Below the pieces are notes generated by a model. The model saw only the letters and a program-made list of their open reading frames with translations, made no database searches and was not told where the DNA came from. From Lyophyllum atratum (taxonomy: Eukaryota; Basidiomycota; Agaricomycetes; Agaricales; Lyophyllaceae), in contig JACGCN010000031.1 in NCBI GenBank assembly GCA_014905825.1, positions 124,001-188,000 of the forward strand: a stretch of DNA of 64,000 nucleotides. The letters are read 5' to 3'. Shown piece after piece: positions 45,724-57,644 of this stretch (positions are counted from its first letter, which is position 1; the number at the start of each line of letters is the position of its first letter). The translations under genes and the position numbers were made by a program.

Positions 45724-47390
45724 ATGGGAAATAGTTCCGCTCGTTTGGCTCTTGCAATCGTCTTATGTGGATTTCTGTATCTCTTGACCTCTTCTGCGCC
45801 GTGGTCAGGGCAGCCAAAACGATTCGACACAGTAAAAATTGGTGATCTGGAGAACGTCACTAAGCCGAAAGACAACTGGTGCGGTCCGGAAGAATGCGCC
45901 GCGGGACGCTGGGAGCCTCGGGACCCTCCTTTCACGTCGCTTGCGGACTTCCAGGCAGCATTCGCTAACAGACTAGACCGCCTGTGGAAAGGGTGCAGCG
46001 CGATTCCAGACGTCGCCAACAAGCGGCCGGCATCCGCTAAAGGCACGGTTGACGAGGAGCGTCTCATGCAGGTCATGAACTGGACCTGGACTCCGTACGC
46101 CGGTGAGCTGAGGAAGTGGGATGCGGAGGAGTTCATGGTGAGGCTGCTCAAGAGCCCAGGCGGGTTAATTCTCATCGGAGGTATGAAGCTGGAACACCCG
46201 TATGCTCAGGAAGCTTATTGTCTCATCGTGCAGATTCTATTACGCAACAACACAACCACGCATTAGGCTACTTGCTCAACCAAGCTGGCCTTGATTTCGA
46301 CCGCAACCCCTCCCACCTCCCTATGTACGACCACAAGAACGTCCGACAACTCCTGCTGAAGCCCAAAGACCCGCTAACGCGTAGAGTCCTCGCCATCGCT
46401 GGCGTTCCCGAGTCTAGACTCGAGCGACCCGTGGTGACCATGCTAGAAGAGCACATGCTAATTGGGCAACGCGATATCCGGGCGATTACTGAGCGTTTAG
46501 GAGCATCAAAAGACTATTTCTGGTATCATGATTTCCAGCGGGTGCCAGGGTGGGAGGACTACGTCGCGGATGCTGCGAAGCCTCGAGCGGGGGAGGAGGA
46601 CTCGGTCACAGAGGACACGATATTATTGATGAACGCTGGTGCTCACGTATGGACTCATTTCCGTTATCTGCCAAACATTGCTGACTGCGACCCATCTAGT
46701 GGTCCCGACATGAACTCGCGATGCTTCCACCCCGGCCATCCGATAAGGAAGAGCAAGCCCGGGTCAAGGAGACGTTCAAACAGATGGTATAGCCTCCCTC
46801 CTCCCGTTATATTCCAAAATTAGACACTGACGGAATTTCGCGTGTTCCTGTCACCACAGATGAAGCTCGTCATCGGGCGAATCTCGCCGATCAACAGATT
46901 GTCGGTGTTTTATCGCTCGACAGCCCCAGGCCAGCCTGCGTGCGAAAAGAGCTCGAAGCCGTACAGTAACAGCCTCACCGCGCGGGAAGCCGAGAAGCAC
47001 ATCACGCCTCGCCTCAAAGCGCAGGTGGAGGGGGAGGTGAAGCAGCAGCGCGCGAGGTGGGACTGGGATCTGTTCGAGGCGCACAACCTTATGTGGAGGC
47101 GGGCGATGAGTGGCGTGATGCGGGAGAGGGCGTGGCGGCAGTCGAGGGCTGTCAGGTCTCTAGGGGCGAAGTGGTTTTATCTCGATTTGTGGGACGTCAA
47201 CCTGCAGAGACCGGATGCGCACTCGGAGCCGGGGGTCGATTGCTTGCATTGTGAGTGCGGCTGGCTGACGCTTTGCTTCATATCGCTGATGCTTGTTTTT
47301 CCCGAAGGGTGCCTGCCCTCGGTTCTGAACGAATGGACACTTCATCTGTATCACAATCTCTTCCTCCAATCGATCTCGAAGGAGGACTGA
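45724..47390 (+). CDS. PC-esterase/TBL-like SGNH acyl-esterase, membrane anchored
   Basis: SGNH-type esterase or O-acetyltransferase of the PC-Esterase (trichome birefringence/CAS1-like) superfamily, likely Golgi or secreted. Exons 45724-46180, 46234-46646, 46700-46786, 46860-47250 and 47308-47390 sum to 477 codons with stop, all in phase. The N-terminal anchor is LALAIVLCGFLYLLTSSAPW. The nucleophile block is LILIGDSITQQHNHALGYLL (G-D-S, completed across intron 1). Further on come LLMNAGAHWSRHELAML and VFYRSTAPGQPACEKSS. The catalytic Asp-His block is PGVDCLHWCLPSVLNEW, the D-C-x-H-W-C-L-P motif of this superfamily, completed across the last intron. All catalytic residues are present. The natural acyl acceptor (polysaccharide or glycan) cannot be told. 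Confidence 0.9.
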
Positions 47391-47517
47391 GATGGCAGAC
47401 GCTGGCCCGTCCATACTTTATGCAACACCTAACGAAAATTACGACCGGGTGTTATTTTATGTCTACTATGGGGTTCTGACGTAGCGTCAGTTGTTTTTTA
47501 TCTGGGGACCATATCTG

Positions 47518-47629
47518 TTGAACGCTTTATTTTCACGCCATTGCATATTTGTAGACCATATGTACACATCACTTTGAACGCTTTATTTTCACGCCATTGC
47601 ATATTTGTAGACCATATGTACACATCACT
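47518..47629. repeat. Perfect 56-bp tandem duplication
   Basis: Two adjacent, identical 56-bp copies (47518-47573 and 47574-47629), each starting TTGAACGCTTTATTTTCACG and ending ACATCACT, lie in the 3' flank of the PC-esterase gene. No mismatch is visible, so the duplication is recent or an assembly artefact. Confidence 0.95.
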
Positions 47630-47890
47630 ACTAGAAACAAAACACTAGACTTGAAAGTTTGACGGCCCGAGTGGCCCGGCCATCGTTCGAACGTTCGCTG
47701 CTTCGACCAATGTTATGTATGCTGCCCGCCGCCGCGGCTCAAGTGTATTTATCGGATCCGAAGCTTCTAATGGGAAGAAAAGTAGGCACATGGAAAGAAC
47801 ATACCTCACCATCTGATACCGATAGCCAGAACCCACGCGCAATGGGTCCGCCATCTTTGCTCAGGTCTCCCAAGCTAGACGTGCCGCAGG

Positions 47891-49665
47891 ATGCTCCCCC
47901 AACTTGCCCTCTGCATCACCCTTACTTGGGCTACAGTTACATGTGCATTTGACCCTTTACGGCATTCCGGAGCCGCCTCGCCCTACTTCGATGCGCCCTC
48001 CCAGTTCGGCATACCCGTCGCCACCCCAGCGAATTGCCAAGTTGACCAGGCCGCCTATATCGTACGACACGGATCGTACGTTACCTCAACATTGATGCCA
48101 AATCCGTGTATTCGCTCAACTCGTCAGGCGGTATCCCGAGCCAGGCTCGTTTGTAGGCTGGCAGAACCTGTTTGCAAAGTTCCAGAACGCGACATACACC
48201 GCGCGGGGTCCACTGGCCTTCATCCCATCCTGGACGCCGCCTGTCGACGATGTACCCCATGAGCCGCTGTTTCTCTCCTCGACCGGAGCTGGAGAGTCGT
48301 TCGGGCTGGGCGTCGAACTCAGGAAACGCTATGGGTTCACCAAGGGCGGCGAGAACTTCACAGTCTGGTAACTCTGTCCTCTTTTTACGAAGAGTTATTA
48401 TTGATGTAAGAGATGGCTAGGTCTGCGTCCCAGCAGCGTGTCCTCGACACCGCGACCTACTTTATGCGAGGATACCTCTCCCAGGGAAACTACCATACGG
48501 CGCCAGACCTCAACCACGGAAGCATCATCTCACTCCCCGACTCCGTCAATTTCACCTTTGCAGATTCACTGACGCCATCTGCAGCGTGTCCAGCGTATAA
48601 TACAGGCAACACTGGCTCGGCGAAATCGAACACGTTCCGTGCTACTTATCAAACACGAATCGCTCAGCGGTTGAACAAGTTCGTGGACGGCCTGACGCTG
48701 ACTGCGGCGGATATTGGCGTCATGCAGGACTTGTGCGGGTTTTCGGCAGAAGTCAGTGGTGATACAAGGTTTTGCGATGTCTTTGAAGGTAGGCAATGGC
48801 GTTCTTGGTCTCCACAAGACGACTAATAGGTGTCATTTAGACTCGGAATGGTTGGAGTATGAATATGCTCACGACTTGAACTATTATTACGGGTGAGCCT
48901 TTATCTCTCGGCGAGTTTGAACAAGGGCCAAAACTCATGTGAATAAAGTGCTGGGCCTGGAAATCCCATCGCGGCTGCCACAGGCTTTCCGTGGGTGAAG
49001 GCCATAGGCGATCTCTTCGCTGTCGGCCCTAAGCAAACTACCAGTCCAGGCACTTTCACACCGCCGCCTTTGATCATGGGCTTCACTGTGATTACTTCCA
49101 TGCGAAAGGTCGATTATCGGCTTATATTTTTGACAGCATGACAACAACCTGCCCCCAGTCGTCGCCGCCCTGGGCCTGTGGAACACTTCGTCCGCTCGTG
49201 GTATTTTCCCGCTCTCGCTAACTAAACCAAATCCTGCACGCACCTTTCGAGCGTCATACCTGGTCGCTTTTCGTGGCTATGTTGCGCTTGAAAAGCTGAG
49301 CTGCGCACAGGGCCTTGGACATGACGTTGTCAAGCATGTCAGTAACCAGTTGACAATGGCGAACGACGGGAAGAAGGATATATTCGTCCGCGTCCGAGTG
49401 AGTAACTCAGTCTAGGCAGGTTGGTCACAGGGATAACCGTGCCCCGCAGATAAACAGGGCGCCCGTTCCTATTCCAGGATGTTCTTCTGGTCCCGGGGCG
49501 ACGTGCCCGCTGCAACAGTTCCTGGGACATGTTGAACAGCGAGGCATCGCGTCTGGAGATTTCATCCAAACGTGTGGTCTTCAGGATGTGGCTAATGCGA
49601 CAAGCATAGCCTCGTTCTTGACCTCCGCGCCTGACCCAGCAGACATTCAGGTTTTAACTCTTTGA
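47891..49665 (+). CDS. Secreted histidine acid phosphatase (phytase-like)
   Basis: Branch-2 histidine phosphatase. Seven exons (47891-48075, 48128-48367, 48421-48788, 48841-48892, 48949-49087, 49137-49397, 49450-49665) sum to 487 codons with stop, all in phase. The signal peptide is MLPQLALCITLTWATVTCAF. The nucleophile motif AAYIVRHGSRYPEPGS is completed by splicing intron 1. The proton-donor motif LIMGFTHDNNLPPVVAALG contains H-D, also joined across an intron. Other family blocks are FLSSTGAGESFGLGVELRKR, WSASQQRVLDTATYFMRGY and CGFSAEVSGDTRFCDVF. The C-terminal cysteines (PGCSSGPGATCPL) fit secreted phytase-like enzymes. It is convergent with the dehydrogenase gene, 87 bp between stops. 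Confidence 0.93.
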
Positions 49666-49752
49666 AACAAAGTGGACATGATCCGTGTCTGGATTCCGGT
49701 CAAAAAATACTATACAGTTTCGAATTACAACAACTTCTCAAGTGCAGTTTCC

Positions 49753-51723
49753 TCAGGGATGCAACAGCACCTTCGTATACCCGTCAATTCTCTTGTCGAA
49801 TTTCACGTACGCATCAGCAGCGTCGTCGAGCGACAGGTTGTGCGAAACGACGAAAGAGGGCTTGGCTTTGCCTGCGATGATTAGATCCCGGAGGTAGCGG
49901 TTATAGGCCTGAAAGGAGCACTTCAGCAGTTGCGTTTCAGGAAAAGCTTCGTTTCAACCCCGACCTTGACGTTGCATTGACCTGTTCCAATCGAGAGGCC
50001 TTTCTCAAACAACTTACCGAAGGGGAACGAGATGTATCCCCTGAATGACATGTCAGGTCACATGAGACGATACGAGAACGCGCCACTCACTTCGCAGAAG
50101 CGGAATCTGGTGCTCCGGGATCGCTTGGAACGTAGAGGCCGGGAATGCCTAGTCCGCCGGTCGGGCGTACCACACGAATAAGGCCCTCCAGAACGGCATT
50201 TGGCTGCTCCGTTTTACCGTCACCTGTGGTCGCCTGATATCCTACCGCTGAAAACAGGAGACGGGTCAGACCAGGACCTAGGACTTGAAAAGAGCCAAGC
50301 ATACCATCAACGCCACGATCTACCTCCTTCCTGTGAAAGCATCCAGCATTAAAAGCCGGGTAACCATATTTTTCAACTCAATCGCTCACCCGTCCCTCAA
50401 CTTGAGGATCTGAGCCACTGGATCACTGGCGGAGAAGTCGATGGGGGTGCACCCGATTTCCTTTGCTTTCGCAAGCCTCTCCGGGACTCTGTCGACGACG
50501 TACACCTCCGACGCGCCTCTGATCACAGCGGAATAGGCAGCCATGAGTCCGACGGGCCCCGCGCCAAATACGGCGACCGACTCGCCAGGACGGAATCCCT
50601 TAAGAGTAGCAAATGGGGGACACATGATTAACATTTAGAATTTCACTTGCGGTGATTAAACGTACAGAGAGTTCAACACCATGCCATCCCTGGAAATAAC
50701 ATCATCATTATGGCAGTTGATGTCAATGAATTAAAAGCGTACGGTCGGGAAGATGTCCGCCAACAAGGCGAAGTCGTCCTCATGCTCGGTGCCTGGGGGC
50801 AGCTTCAACGCATTGAAGTCGGCAAATGGGACTCGTACATATTCCTTCGGAGATAATAAGATCAGGATGCACGAGACCAGATACCTTGAGTCATACAGCT
50901 TGTCCACCAGGGTAGGGCCCCATCGCGACGTAACTGGAAGTCTGGTAAGAAGGTTGCCCTCGGGCAAATGTTATGACTTGAACTTACCCATAAGCACTAA
51001 GGACGAGAATAAGAGACTTCCCAGTATACACTGTGCTTAGAGATAAAGCGACACGTACCCGCCGGCCTACATATACGATCAATGCTAACTAACGCGAGAG
51101 GGACGAGGAACTCACGAATCCAGGGTTTACATGGGTGCAGAAGGCTGACTTTCCTTCCTCACAATTCAAGCAGCGGCCGCACGCAACATTGAAGGGCATG
51201 ACGACGCGATCACCTTTCTTGAGAAGCTAGTTCCTACATAAGAATTTGGACTCCCAGCATCGAGCAAGACCAATCTCACCGTCACACCACTGCCGACTTC
51301 CTGCAAAGCCAAGTTGTAAGTCAAGAAGTCATAATGAATGAATACTGTCAATGGGGACATACATCAACGAGTCCCATGCTACGTGGCATTGTGAGATCGC
51401 CATCACTACGAAGACGAGGCCAGGACGTACTTTTCGTGTCCAAAGACAATGCCAGCTTCAGCAGCAGTGCGGCCTTCGTACATATGTAGGTCACTGAAAT
51501 TTAGGCGTTAAGGGGTGTCTAAATTTGAAGAAGATGCGTTCCTCACCTCCCACAGATACAAGTCGTGGTCACTAAAACCCCTAACGTCAGTAACGTCTTG
51601 ATGCGAAGAAGGCGGCATACCTTTAACAATGATATCATCGGGATGGAGGATAGTTGGTTTCTTGACCTGCTGGACCGAAACCTTGAAAGGCTGCTCATAC
51701 ACAACTGCACGCATAGTCGCCAT
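49753..51723 (-). CDS. Zinc-dependent medium-chain dehydrogenase (formaldehyde dehydrogenase-like)
   Basis: MDR-family alcohol dehydrogenase, closest in pattern to the glutathione-independent formaldehyde dehydrogenase group. It starts MATMRAVVYEQPFKVSVQQV (or at the fourth residue). Many very short exons follow: VTTTCICGSDLHMYEGRT (catalytic-zinc Cys), AGIVFGHENMG (catalytic-zinc His/Glu), GSGVTLLKKGDRVVMPFNVA and CGRCLNCEEGKSAFC (four-Cys structural zinc). Then come YVAMGPYPGGQA, EYVRVPFADFNALKLPPGTE and GWHGVELSGFRPGESVAVFG. The Rossmann motif VFGAGPVGLMAAY is intact. The C-terminal exon reads PSFVVSHNLSLDDAADAYVK and ends KVLLHP with TGA at 49753. At least nine introns are needed, several using a second AG, so exact borders are approximate. 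All zinc and cofactor motifs are present. Confidence 0.85.
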
Positions 51724-52590
51724 GGTGTTTAGAAGTTAGGATAGATAGAGAGAGAGAAAGTGGGATTATCATGTGGGGTGTAGCCTCAGATATATAAAGG
51801 TATCGCCCGGTGCTCCTTGGCATGCCGTACCATGACCAAGTCTTGTTATGATCTCTGTTTGGGAATTCGAAGCCATGATGCACCATGGGACCACTGTCAT
51901 ATTTAAAATGTCTGACTGGCAAGGCCGAGAATAGCCAGTCTTATGTGGTGCGATTCAAACGTATAGAGTCAGCTGCTGATCCTGAGTTATGGAATGGTGG
52001 GGACGGGATATGACGAACATGGGAGTGAGTGGGAGGAATTGTTCAGCCGAGAGGCGATCAAAAGTCGAGTGTATCCGCTGCTCCGATTTATAATCCAAAC
52101 TGCATGGATGTCACGTCTCGCCATGGATTCGTCAAATACAACGCTTATAGTCATTCCTTGTTATATCTCCTCTACATGGTCAGTATAACCAGACACATTG
52201 AAAACGGGCCTACAGAAATTACCCGGCAATTTTTCTGCGCCCATGGAAAACCAACTTAAATGAAGAAATCAGATCGACTCAAATGTCCCTCTGAATCCTT
52301 CAAATAACCCCAAAGAACTTGAAGCCACCATCCATCCCGATTCGTCGTGCACGACGGCCAAGAACCTTCAGAAATCCCGAATCCCGGAAGTACCGCCCTC
52401 CGGGCCAGTGCTCTAAATACACTCAAGAGTGCAGCAACCATCTCACTTGCGTCTGTCAAATGAAAATACAAATCCGCTTCATAACTATTCTCCGAAGTCA
52501 GTACGAGTGAGTTGTAACACATGATAAGCCAAAGAATCAGATCGAATAACCACAAAACCGCCAACCACCCAGGACCGCCATGCGCGACGG
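51724..52590. other. Intergenic, no supported gene
   Basis: Promoter of the dehydrogenase and 3' flank of the F-box gene. A minus-strand frame at 52256-52564 has one hydrophobic N-terminal stretch but no splice or family support. Confidence 0.4.
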
Positions 52591-54230
52591 TCAGTATAGC
52601 TCAGAAGCCTTGCTAACAGGCGGCGAAGGCCTCTTGCACCACTCGTCTCCGCTGAACGCTCGTCTCCAGATGAAGCCATCAGTTAGCTGTACCTGCCGAA
52701 GCAGTGGACAAGGCTTCCTCCATGCGTTGAGACACCTTATCACCTCCTCCTCGTCATCGGCCGGGGCACGTGTCGACGAAGCCCTTGCAACGCCTCTGGT
52801 TGAGCGATATATGGGCTCTTCAAACTCGGCTACGGATGGGAGCTTGGGCAACTTCCGATATATCTGAAGAATCTCGAGCGCAGGGAATTTGTTGAGGAAC
52901 AGGGAACCGAGACTGAGCAGTGTTTGCTAATGTGAGCCCCCGTCAGTTTCCAAAGAAAAGGTGAGTCAGTTGTGGAGTCTCCTACCTCGGGAACGAAGCC
53001 AGAACTGAACTTGACTTGGACCCTACGCAGGTCTACGAATAAGCTGGCTAAGGCGTACAACACCTCGTCATCCCATCTTTTCATAGCGAAGCACAGGGTC
53101 TGGAGCCGAGGCTTAAATTCCGCCATGTCCGTGAGCGTAGAGAGCACATCCGACACGCTTTCAAAATCCACGAGGTCGATGTGCTCCACCGGCCGAGAAG
53201 CCACTAACTCGACGACTGGGCTAATGGTGCCACTGTAGTACTTCAGATACGGCATCACTGTGTCAGGGAGTTCGAGGTCTATCTTTCTGTTCACACAAGA
53301 AAAACGCGTTATGCCTGGCGAGGCTGCGAGGAACGATGCGAAGCAGTCGCCATCGATATAATCGCTTTCCTCAGCGGGCCAGATTTTGGTGCTGGGAAGG
53401 CGGATCATCACTTCCTTGAGCTTCGTGAGGGGTGCGATGGGCGCGCCGGGGTTCTGGAGCGAGAGGAAACGGGCGGTGACTGGGGTCCAGTCGACGCGGA
53501 GCGTGTGGAGGTTCTTGGCGGTGCAGAGGTACAGCGTGTATACGTAATTTGAATTGGGGACTGTGTCTGAGTCGCCTTTGTTGTACCAAAGGGTGAGCTC
53601 CGTGAGTGGGAGCTCGGAGAAGCTCGGATCCGGTTCGAGGTGCATAATTGGAAGGGTGCAATACTGGATAGCGAGGTGCCGCAGGCGTGGTAAAAGCTTT
53701 ATCACAGAAAAGATGGTGTCGGGGAGGTCCGATAAGTGGAATACTAGCTCCCGCAGCACCTTGAATGTAGACATCCGCGCTGCTATAGCATTGTACATAC
53801 GACGCGAGGCGTAAAATGAGATCCCCCTGAAGATAGGGTGGGATGGGGTGATCTGGTATTCCGCTAATGTATCTGGACCGACTCTGCACGAGCCATCTTC
53901 CTCAACGACGGGGGCATCGCTGCTGACTCGACTGTAGGAGTTGTCGCTCACCAAAGATATGCCAACGGTGAGTGAGGCGGGAACTAGGGCCATTGAGGGC
54001 GCGTGTCGGTTCCAGAAGGACACGTTTTGGGCGTAAAGGAAGGGTCCCATCCAGCGTACCTCGCGGTAGAGAACGCGAATGGCTAGGGAATAGAAGTGTT
54101 TGCAGGTCCGTACGAGTCTGAGGAGATCAGAAGGGGATTCAATAGCTTCGAAGACTACGATCCACATCTCATGGGGTAAACTTTGTAGGTTGAGCTTGCG
54201 CTCCGAGTCCGAGTCCGAGTCCTTGTTCAC
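52591..54230 (-). CDS. F-box protein, agaricomycete type
   Basis: Two exons, 54230-52986 (1245 nt) and 52926-52591 (336 nt), give 526 residues; both are in phase, with donor GTAGGA. The F-box is LQSLPHEMWIVVFEAIESPS followed by RLVRTCKHFYSLAIRVLYRE. The body has irregular leucine-rich stretches (LRELVFHLSDLPDTIF, LRHLAIQYCTLPIMHL, LPLTELTLWYNKGDSD). The C-terminal block, reached only after splicing, reads LNKFPALEILQIYRKLPKLP and CPLLRQVQLTDGFIWRRAFS, the typical end of agaricomycete F-box proteins. Without the intron the frame ends in an unrelated short tail, which supports the spliced model. An acidic D/S repeat precedes the F-box. It is divergent from the kelch gene by 360 bp. Confidence 0.88.
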
Positions 54231-54589
54231 CTTCAGAACCCATTCCGGGCTACTATGATCTTCGCTGAGGTTAACGGGACAAGAGAATTATGATCAAGAC
54301 CTGACGCACGAGTCCTTGGCCCCTTCCATAACAACCTGCGAGCGTTCTTCAGCAACTGACTACCACCAGGGGGTTTAGGTGGCTGAGAACAAGTTGTGAC
54401 ATCGATTCGATGTAATTGCGAGGCGCCTGACGGTGGCTGTGGTCTGGTGGCACCGACAACAATAGCACTCTCAAATCTGTCATGATTAGCCCTACTTTAG
54501 GGTCTCAATAGATAATCGCTCTTATCAATTGACGGCACAGGTTGGAGCTGATTGGACTCCTATAGAGTCCAATTCCTTTTGACGGACGT
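54231..54589. promoter_or_regulatory. Divergent upstream region of F-box and kelch genes
   Basis: 359 bp between two start codons. No specific element called. Confidence 0.4.
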
Positions 54590-57500
54590 ATGGCGAAGAA
54601 GAAAGCCGTAACTGCGAAAGTGTCGGCCAAGGCCGTCAAAAAGGCGAAGGCTGCCTCAAAAGTCGAGCGCAAGGAGCAGAAGAATGTAAAAAAGTCGAAA
54701 GGGAAGGGCAAGGATGCTGAGGACGATGACGAGGATCTCGAAGGCATTCTCGAGAAGGTGATTACCTTTTTCAATCTCCCTTTCTTCGCGTCGTGTCGTG
54801 CTCTCCGTCGGAGAAAGGACAACATCTGATATGTCTGTGGTTAGTAGATGCGGAGAGAGTGGGAAGAAGCACATACCGTCACGGAAGAGCTGGTCGAAGG
54901 GCCTCCGAGCAGGCGCGCTAACGCGACGTTGACAGCGTGCCCTGGCGGAAATCATCTTTGGTGCATCGGAGGGGAGTTCTTCAGTGATGACGGCAAGGCG
55001 GTATGTCCTATCAGTTTTAGTGGAGAGTGATCTAAATGTTTACTGGTGGTGCTTTCAGTACTTTTACAACGACGTTTTCAGATATTCGCCAGAGAAGGTA
55101 CGTCGGCAGTTTCTTGCTAGGCTCCCGAAATGTACCAAAGGGGTCTTTGCATAGGACGAATGGCGCAAGTTCGTCTCCCCAACCTGCCCAGGCCCGCGTT
55201 CCGCACACGCGGTCGTCGCTACTCCCGCAGGTGGAGGAAAGGTCTTTCTCTTTGGTATGTCCACCCTGTGACGGATACTACAGCGTTCAATGTGGCTAAT
55301 TCAATGCCACAAGGCGGCGAATTCTCTTCTCTACACCAGAACACGTTCCATCACTACCGCGACTTCTGGGTCTTTGACATCACAACGCATTCTTGGGATC
55401 GTATAGATACCAAGGTGCGCCCCAGTGCAAGGTCCGGCCATCGGTGAGTCTTTTCTGCCCTATCTTTATCTTCTCCACATGCCCACGAGGACCTGTCCTC
55501 CCAACAGTATGGCGGTCTTCAAGCACTATATTGTGCTATTCGGAGGATTCTACGATCCTGGTATCACAAGTATGTCCACACGGCCTTATCTCGCCCGTCG
55601 ACGTTCTTCCACATAGCTAACTATGGCTCGCAGCGCGGTATCTAAACGATCTCTGGGTATTTGATACCCAGGAATACAAATGGCGCCAGATCGAAATGAG
55701 GGAGACAGATCCCCGACCGTCGTACGTATCCATACCTTAGCCGTGTCCCATGAGCGTTATATGGAGTTTGTCCATTAGCCCCAGAAGCGGATTCTCATTC
55801 CTCGCAAGTCCAGATGGGATCCTCCTTCACGGTAGGTCGACGAACATCCTCTCGAATCATGCTGTTAACCGGTTATAGGGGGGTATTGCAAGGAATATGC
55901 GAAAGGAAAACGTCCCGTCGGCGTTATGCTCGAAGATACCTGGTTCCTAAAGTACGCCTCTCTTCCTTCCCCACTTGTTCTACTAAACCCCATCCCAGCA
56001 TGTCCCTCACCACCCCCGTCTCGTCCGCCTCCACCCCCGCCGCCGCCTCCGCAGCTTCACATTCCAGACCCAAAGCCGCCCCTTCTTCCGACACTCTCAA
56101 AGTAAAATGGGAGCGCCGCAAACGCCCCTCCTACGCGCCGCCCCTCCGTTCTGGGTGCACGATGACGCTGTGGGCCGCGAAGAATACAGGGGTGCTCTTT
56201 GGGGGCGTGACGGATGAGGATAGGCACGAGGAGACGCTGGAGAGTGTATTTTGGAACGATCTGTGAGTGCGGGTCGCTCGTCTATCTCTGCTAGGTCAAG
56301 TGCGCTGATGTGGCGTTGTAGGTATGGATACCAGATCCCGGGCAAGGGGCGGTGGGTTTCGATGGGGCTTAAGAAGCCGAAGAAGAAAGCTGGGGGCGGG
56401 GGCAGAAAGAAGAAGGCTGTGATTGTGGTGCAGAAGTATCATCCGGAAGAGGAGAAGAGTGATGAGGATGGTGACGGTGAGGATGAGGATGATGATGTAG
56501 GTGTCCAGTGTTTCTGCTGTGGGGCAATTTACTCATGAATGACAGAGCCCAATGAGTCCGGCACCGCCGCTGGCGACGGGGAAGGGGAACAAGAACAAGG
56601 TCGAGCAGGAGTCGAAGGTCGTCGAGCCTGAGATCGACCCAGACGATCCGAACTTGACGGCCCCGCTGCCGCGGTACAACGCCATGCTCGCAGTCCTCCG
56701 TAACACCTTGTACATGTGCGTACCTCACCGCAGGATTGATACATGTTGGTATGCTGATGGATTTGGATGTCGCAGATACGGCGGGATATACGAGAAGGGA
56801 TCGAGGGAGTACACCCTGGACGACTTTTACTCGCTGCAGCTTGATAAGCTGGAGCGGTACGTGTGCCTAAAGGAGAGTGGGGTTGTTATTGCGGATGGGG
56901 AGGAGAGCAGTAGCGATGATGATGACGACGACGACGACGACGAAGATGAAGATGAAGATGATGAGGAGAAGTATTGGGGCGGCGAGGGCGAAGACGACGG
57001 CGGGGGTAAGGGTGATGGAGGTGGAGATGGAGATGCTGAAGAGGCGGAGGAGGAGACCTTGGTGGACCCCGAGGAGGAGGAGGAGGAGGGCGAGAACGTC
57101 GAGGTGGAGAGGCCGAAGGTAGGCCAACGACTGTGCCACAATGCGTGGTTTTGTTGATAGCTTTGGGTGGGCAGGTCGATTTGAGGGACCAGGCGACGGC
57201 TTTCATGGGTGTTGCGAAGGACGCCACGCGCTCGCCGGAAGATGTTATCAGTACGCCGCTGCCGGGCGAGACGCTGGCGATGTTTTACGCACGCTCGAGT
57301 GGGTCTTTCCAAGTTATCTGGGGGTCTGAGCTGGCGCTTATTGGACTCCATATGTGACAGGGGAACACTGGTCGCAGAAGGCGCATGGTGCGAGCGATAA
57401 TCGTGGTAAGCAACTCCGCCGGGATGGGTTCGTTCTCGCGGAGGAGCGGTATGGTTCGTGCTTTTGCAGCTTTAGTCGTTGGCTGCCATGCTGATTGTGG

Positions 57501-57644
57501 TCTTTAGCGGAGTATAAGCCGATCTTAGAGGAGGTAGAAAAGATATTGGCGGAGGCGGGCTTGGATGAGGAGGAGATGAGACGTGGTGCGGCTGCGGGGC
57601 CGATGAGTCCTGCGGCTGGTGCGCAGAGCAGGAATCGCAGGTAA
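54590..57644 (+). CDS. KEL3: Kelch-repeat protein, Kel3/KLHDC4-like
   Basis: Cytosolic kelch protein of the yeast Kel3/animal KLHDC4 group. It opens with a lysine/alanine-rich leader (MAKKKAVTAKVSAKAVKKAK). About twelve exons give the kelch propeller: SRRANATLTACPGGNHLWCI, GGEFFSDDGKAYFYNDVFRY, PGPRSAHAVVATPAGGGKVF, LFGGEFSSLHQNTFHHYRDF, RSGHRMAVFKHYIVLFGG, PRSGFSFLASPDGILLHGG, LRSGCTMTLWAAKNTGVLFG and, further on, YGGIYEKGSREYTLDDFYSL. Between the blades are a basic KKPKKKAGGGGRKKK run and an acidic insert coded by GAY/GAR triplets (about 56910-57090). The C-terminal part, RPKVDLRDQATAFMGVAKDA through MFYARSSEYW, matches the DUF4110 region found in this group. It ends AGAQSRNRR with TAA at 57642-57644. 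Confidence 0.88.
56905..57100 (+). repeat. Acidic trinucleotide-repeat tract inside the kelch gene
   Basis: Runs of GAT/GAC/GAA/GAG codons encode long Asp and Glu stretches, interrupted by a glycine-rich segment. The tract is coding and probably length-variable. It creates long spurious antisense frames rich in S/H/R. Confidence 0.8.

Noticed and set aside
56827..57351. Serine- or histidine/arginine-rich frames antisense to the kelch gene
   Set aside because: They are the reverse of the Asp/Glu codon tract.
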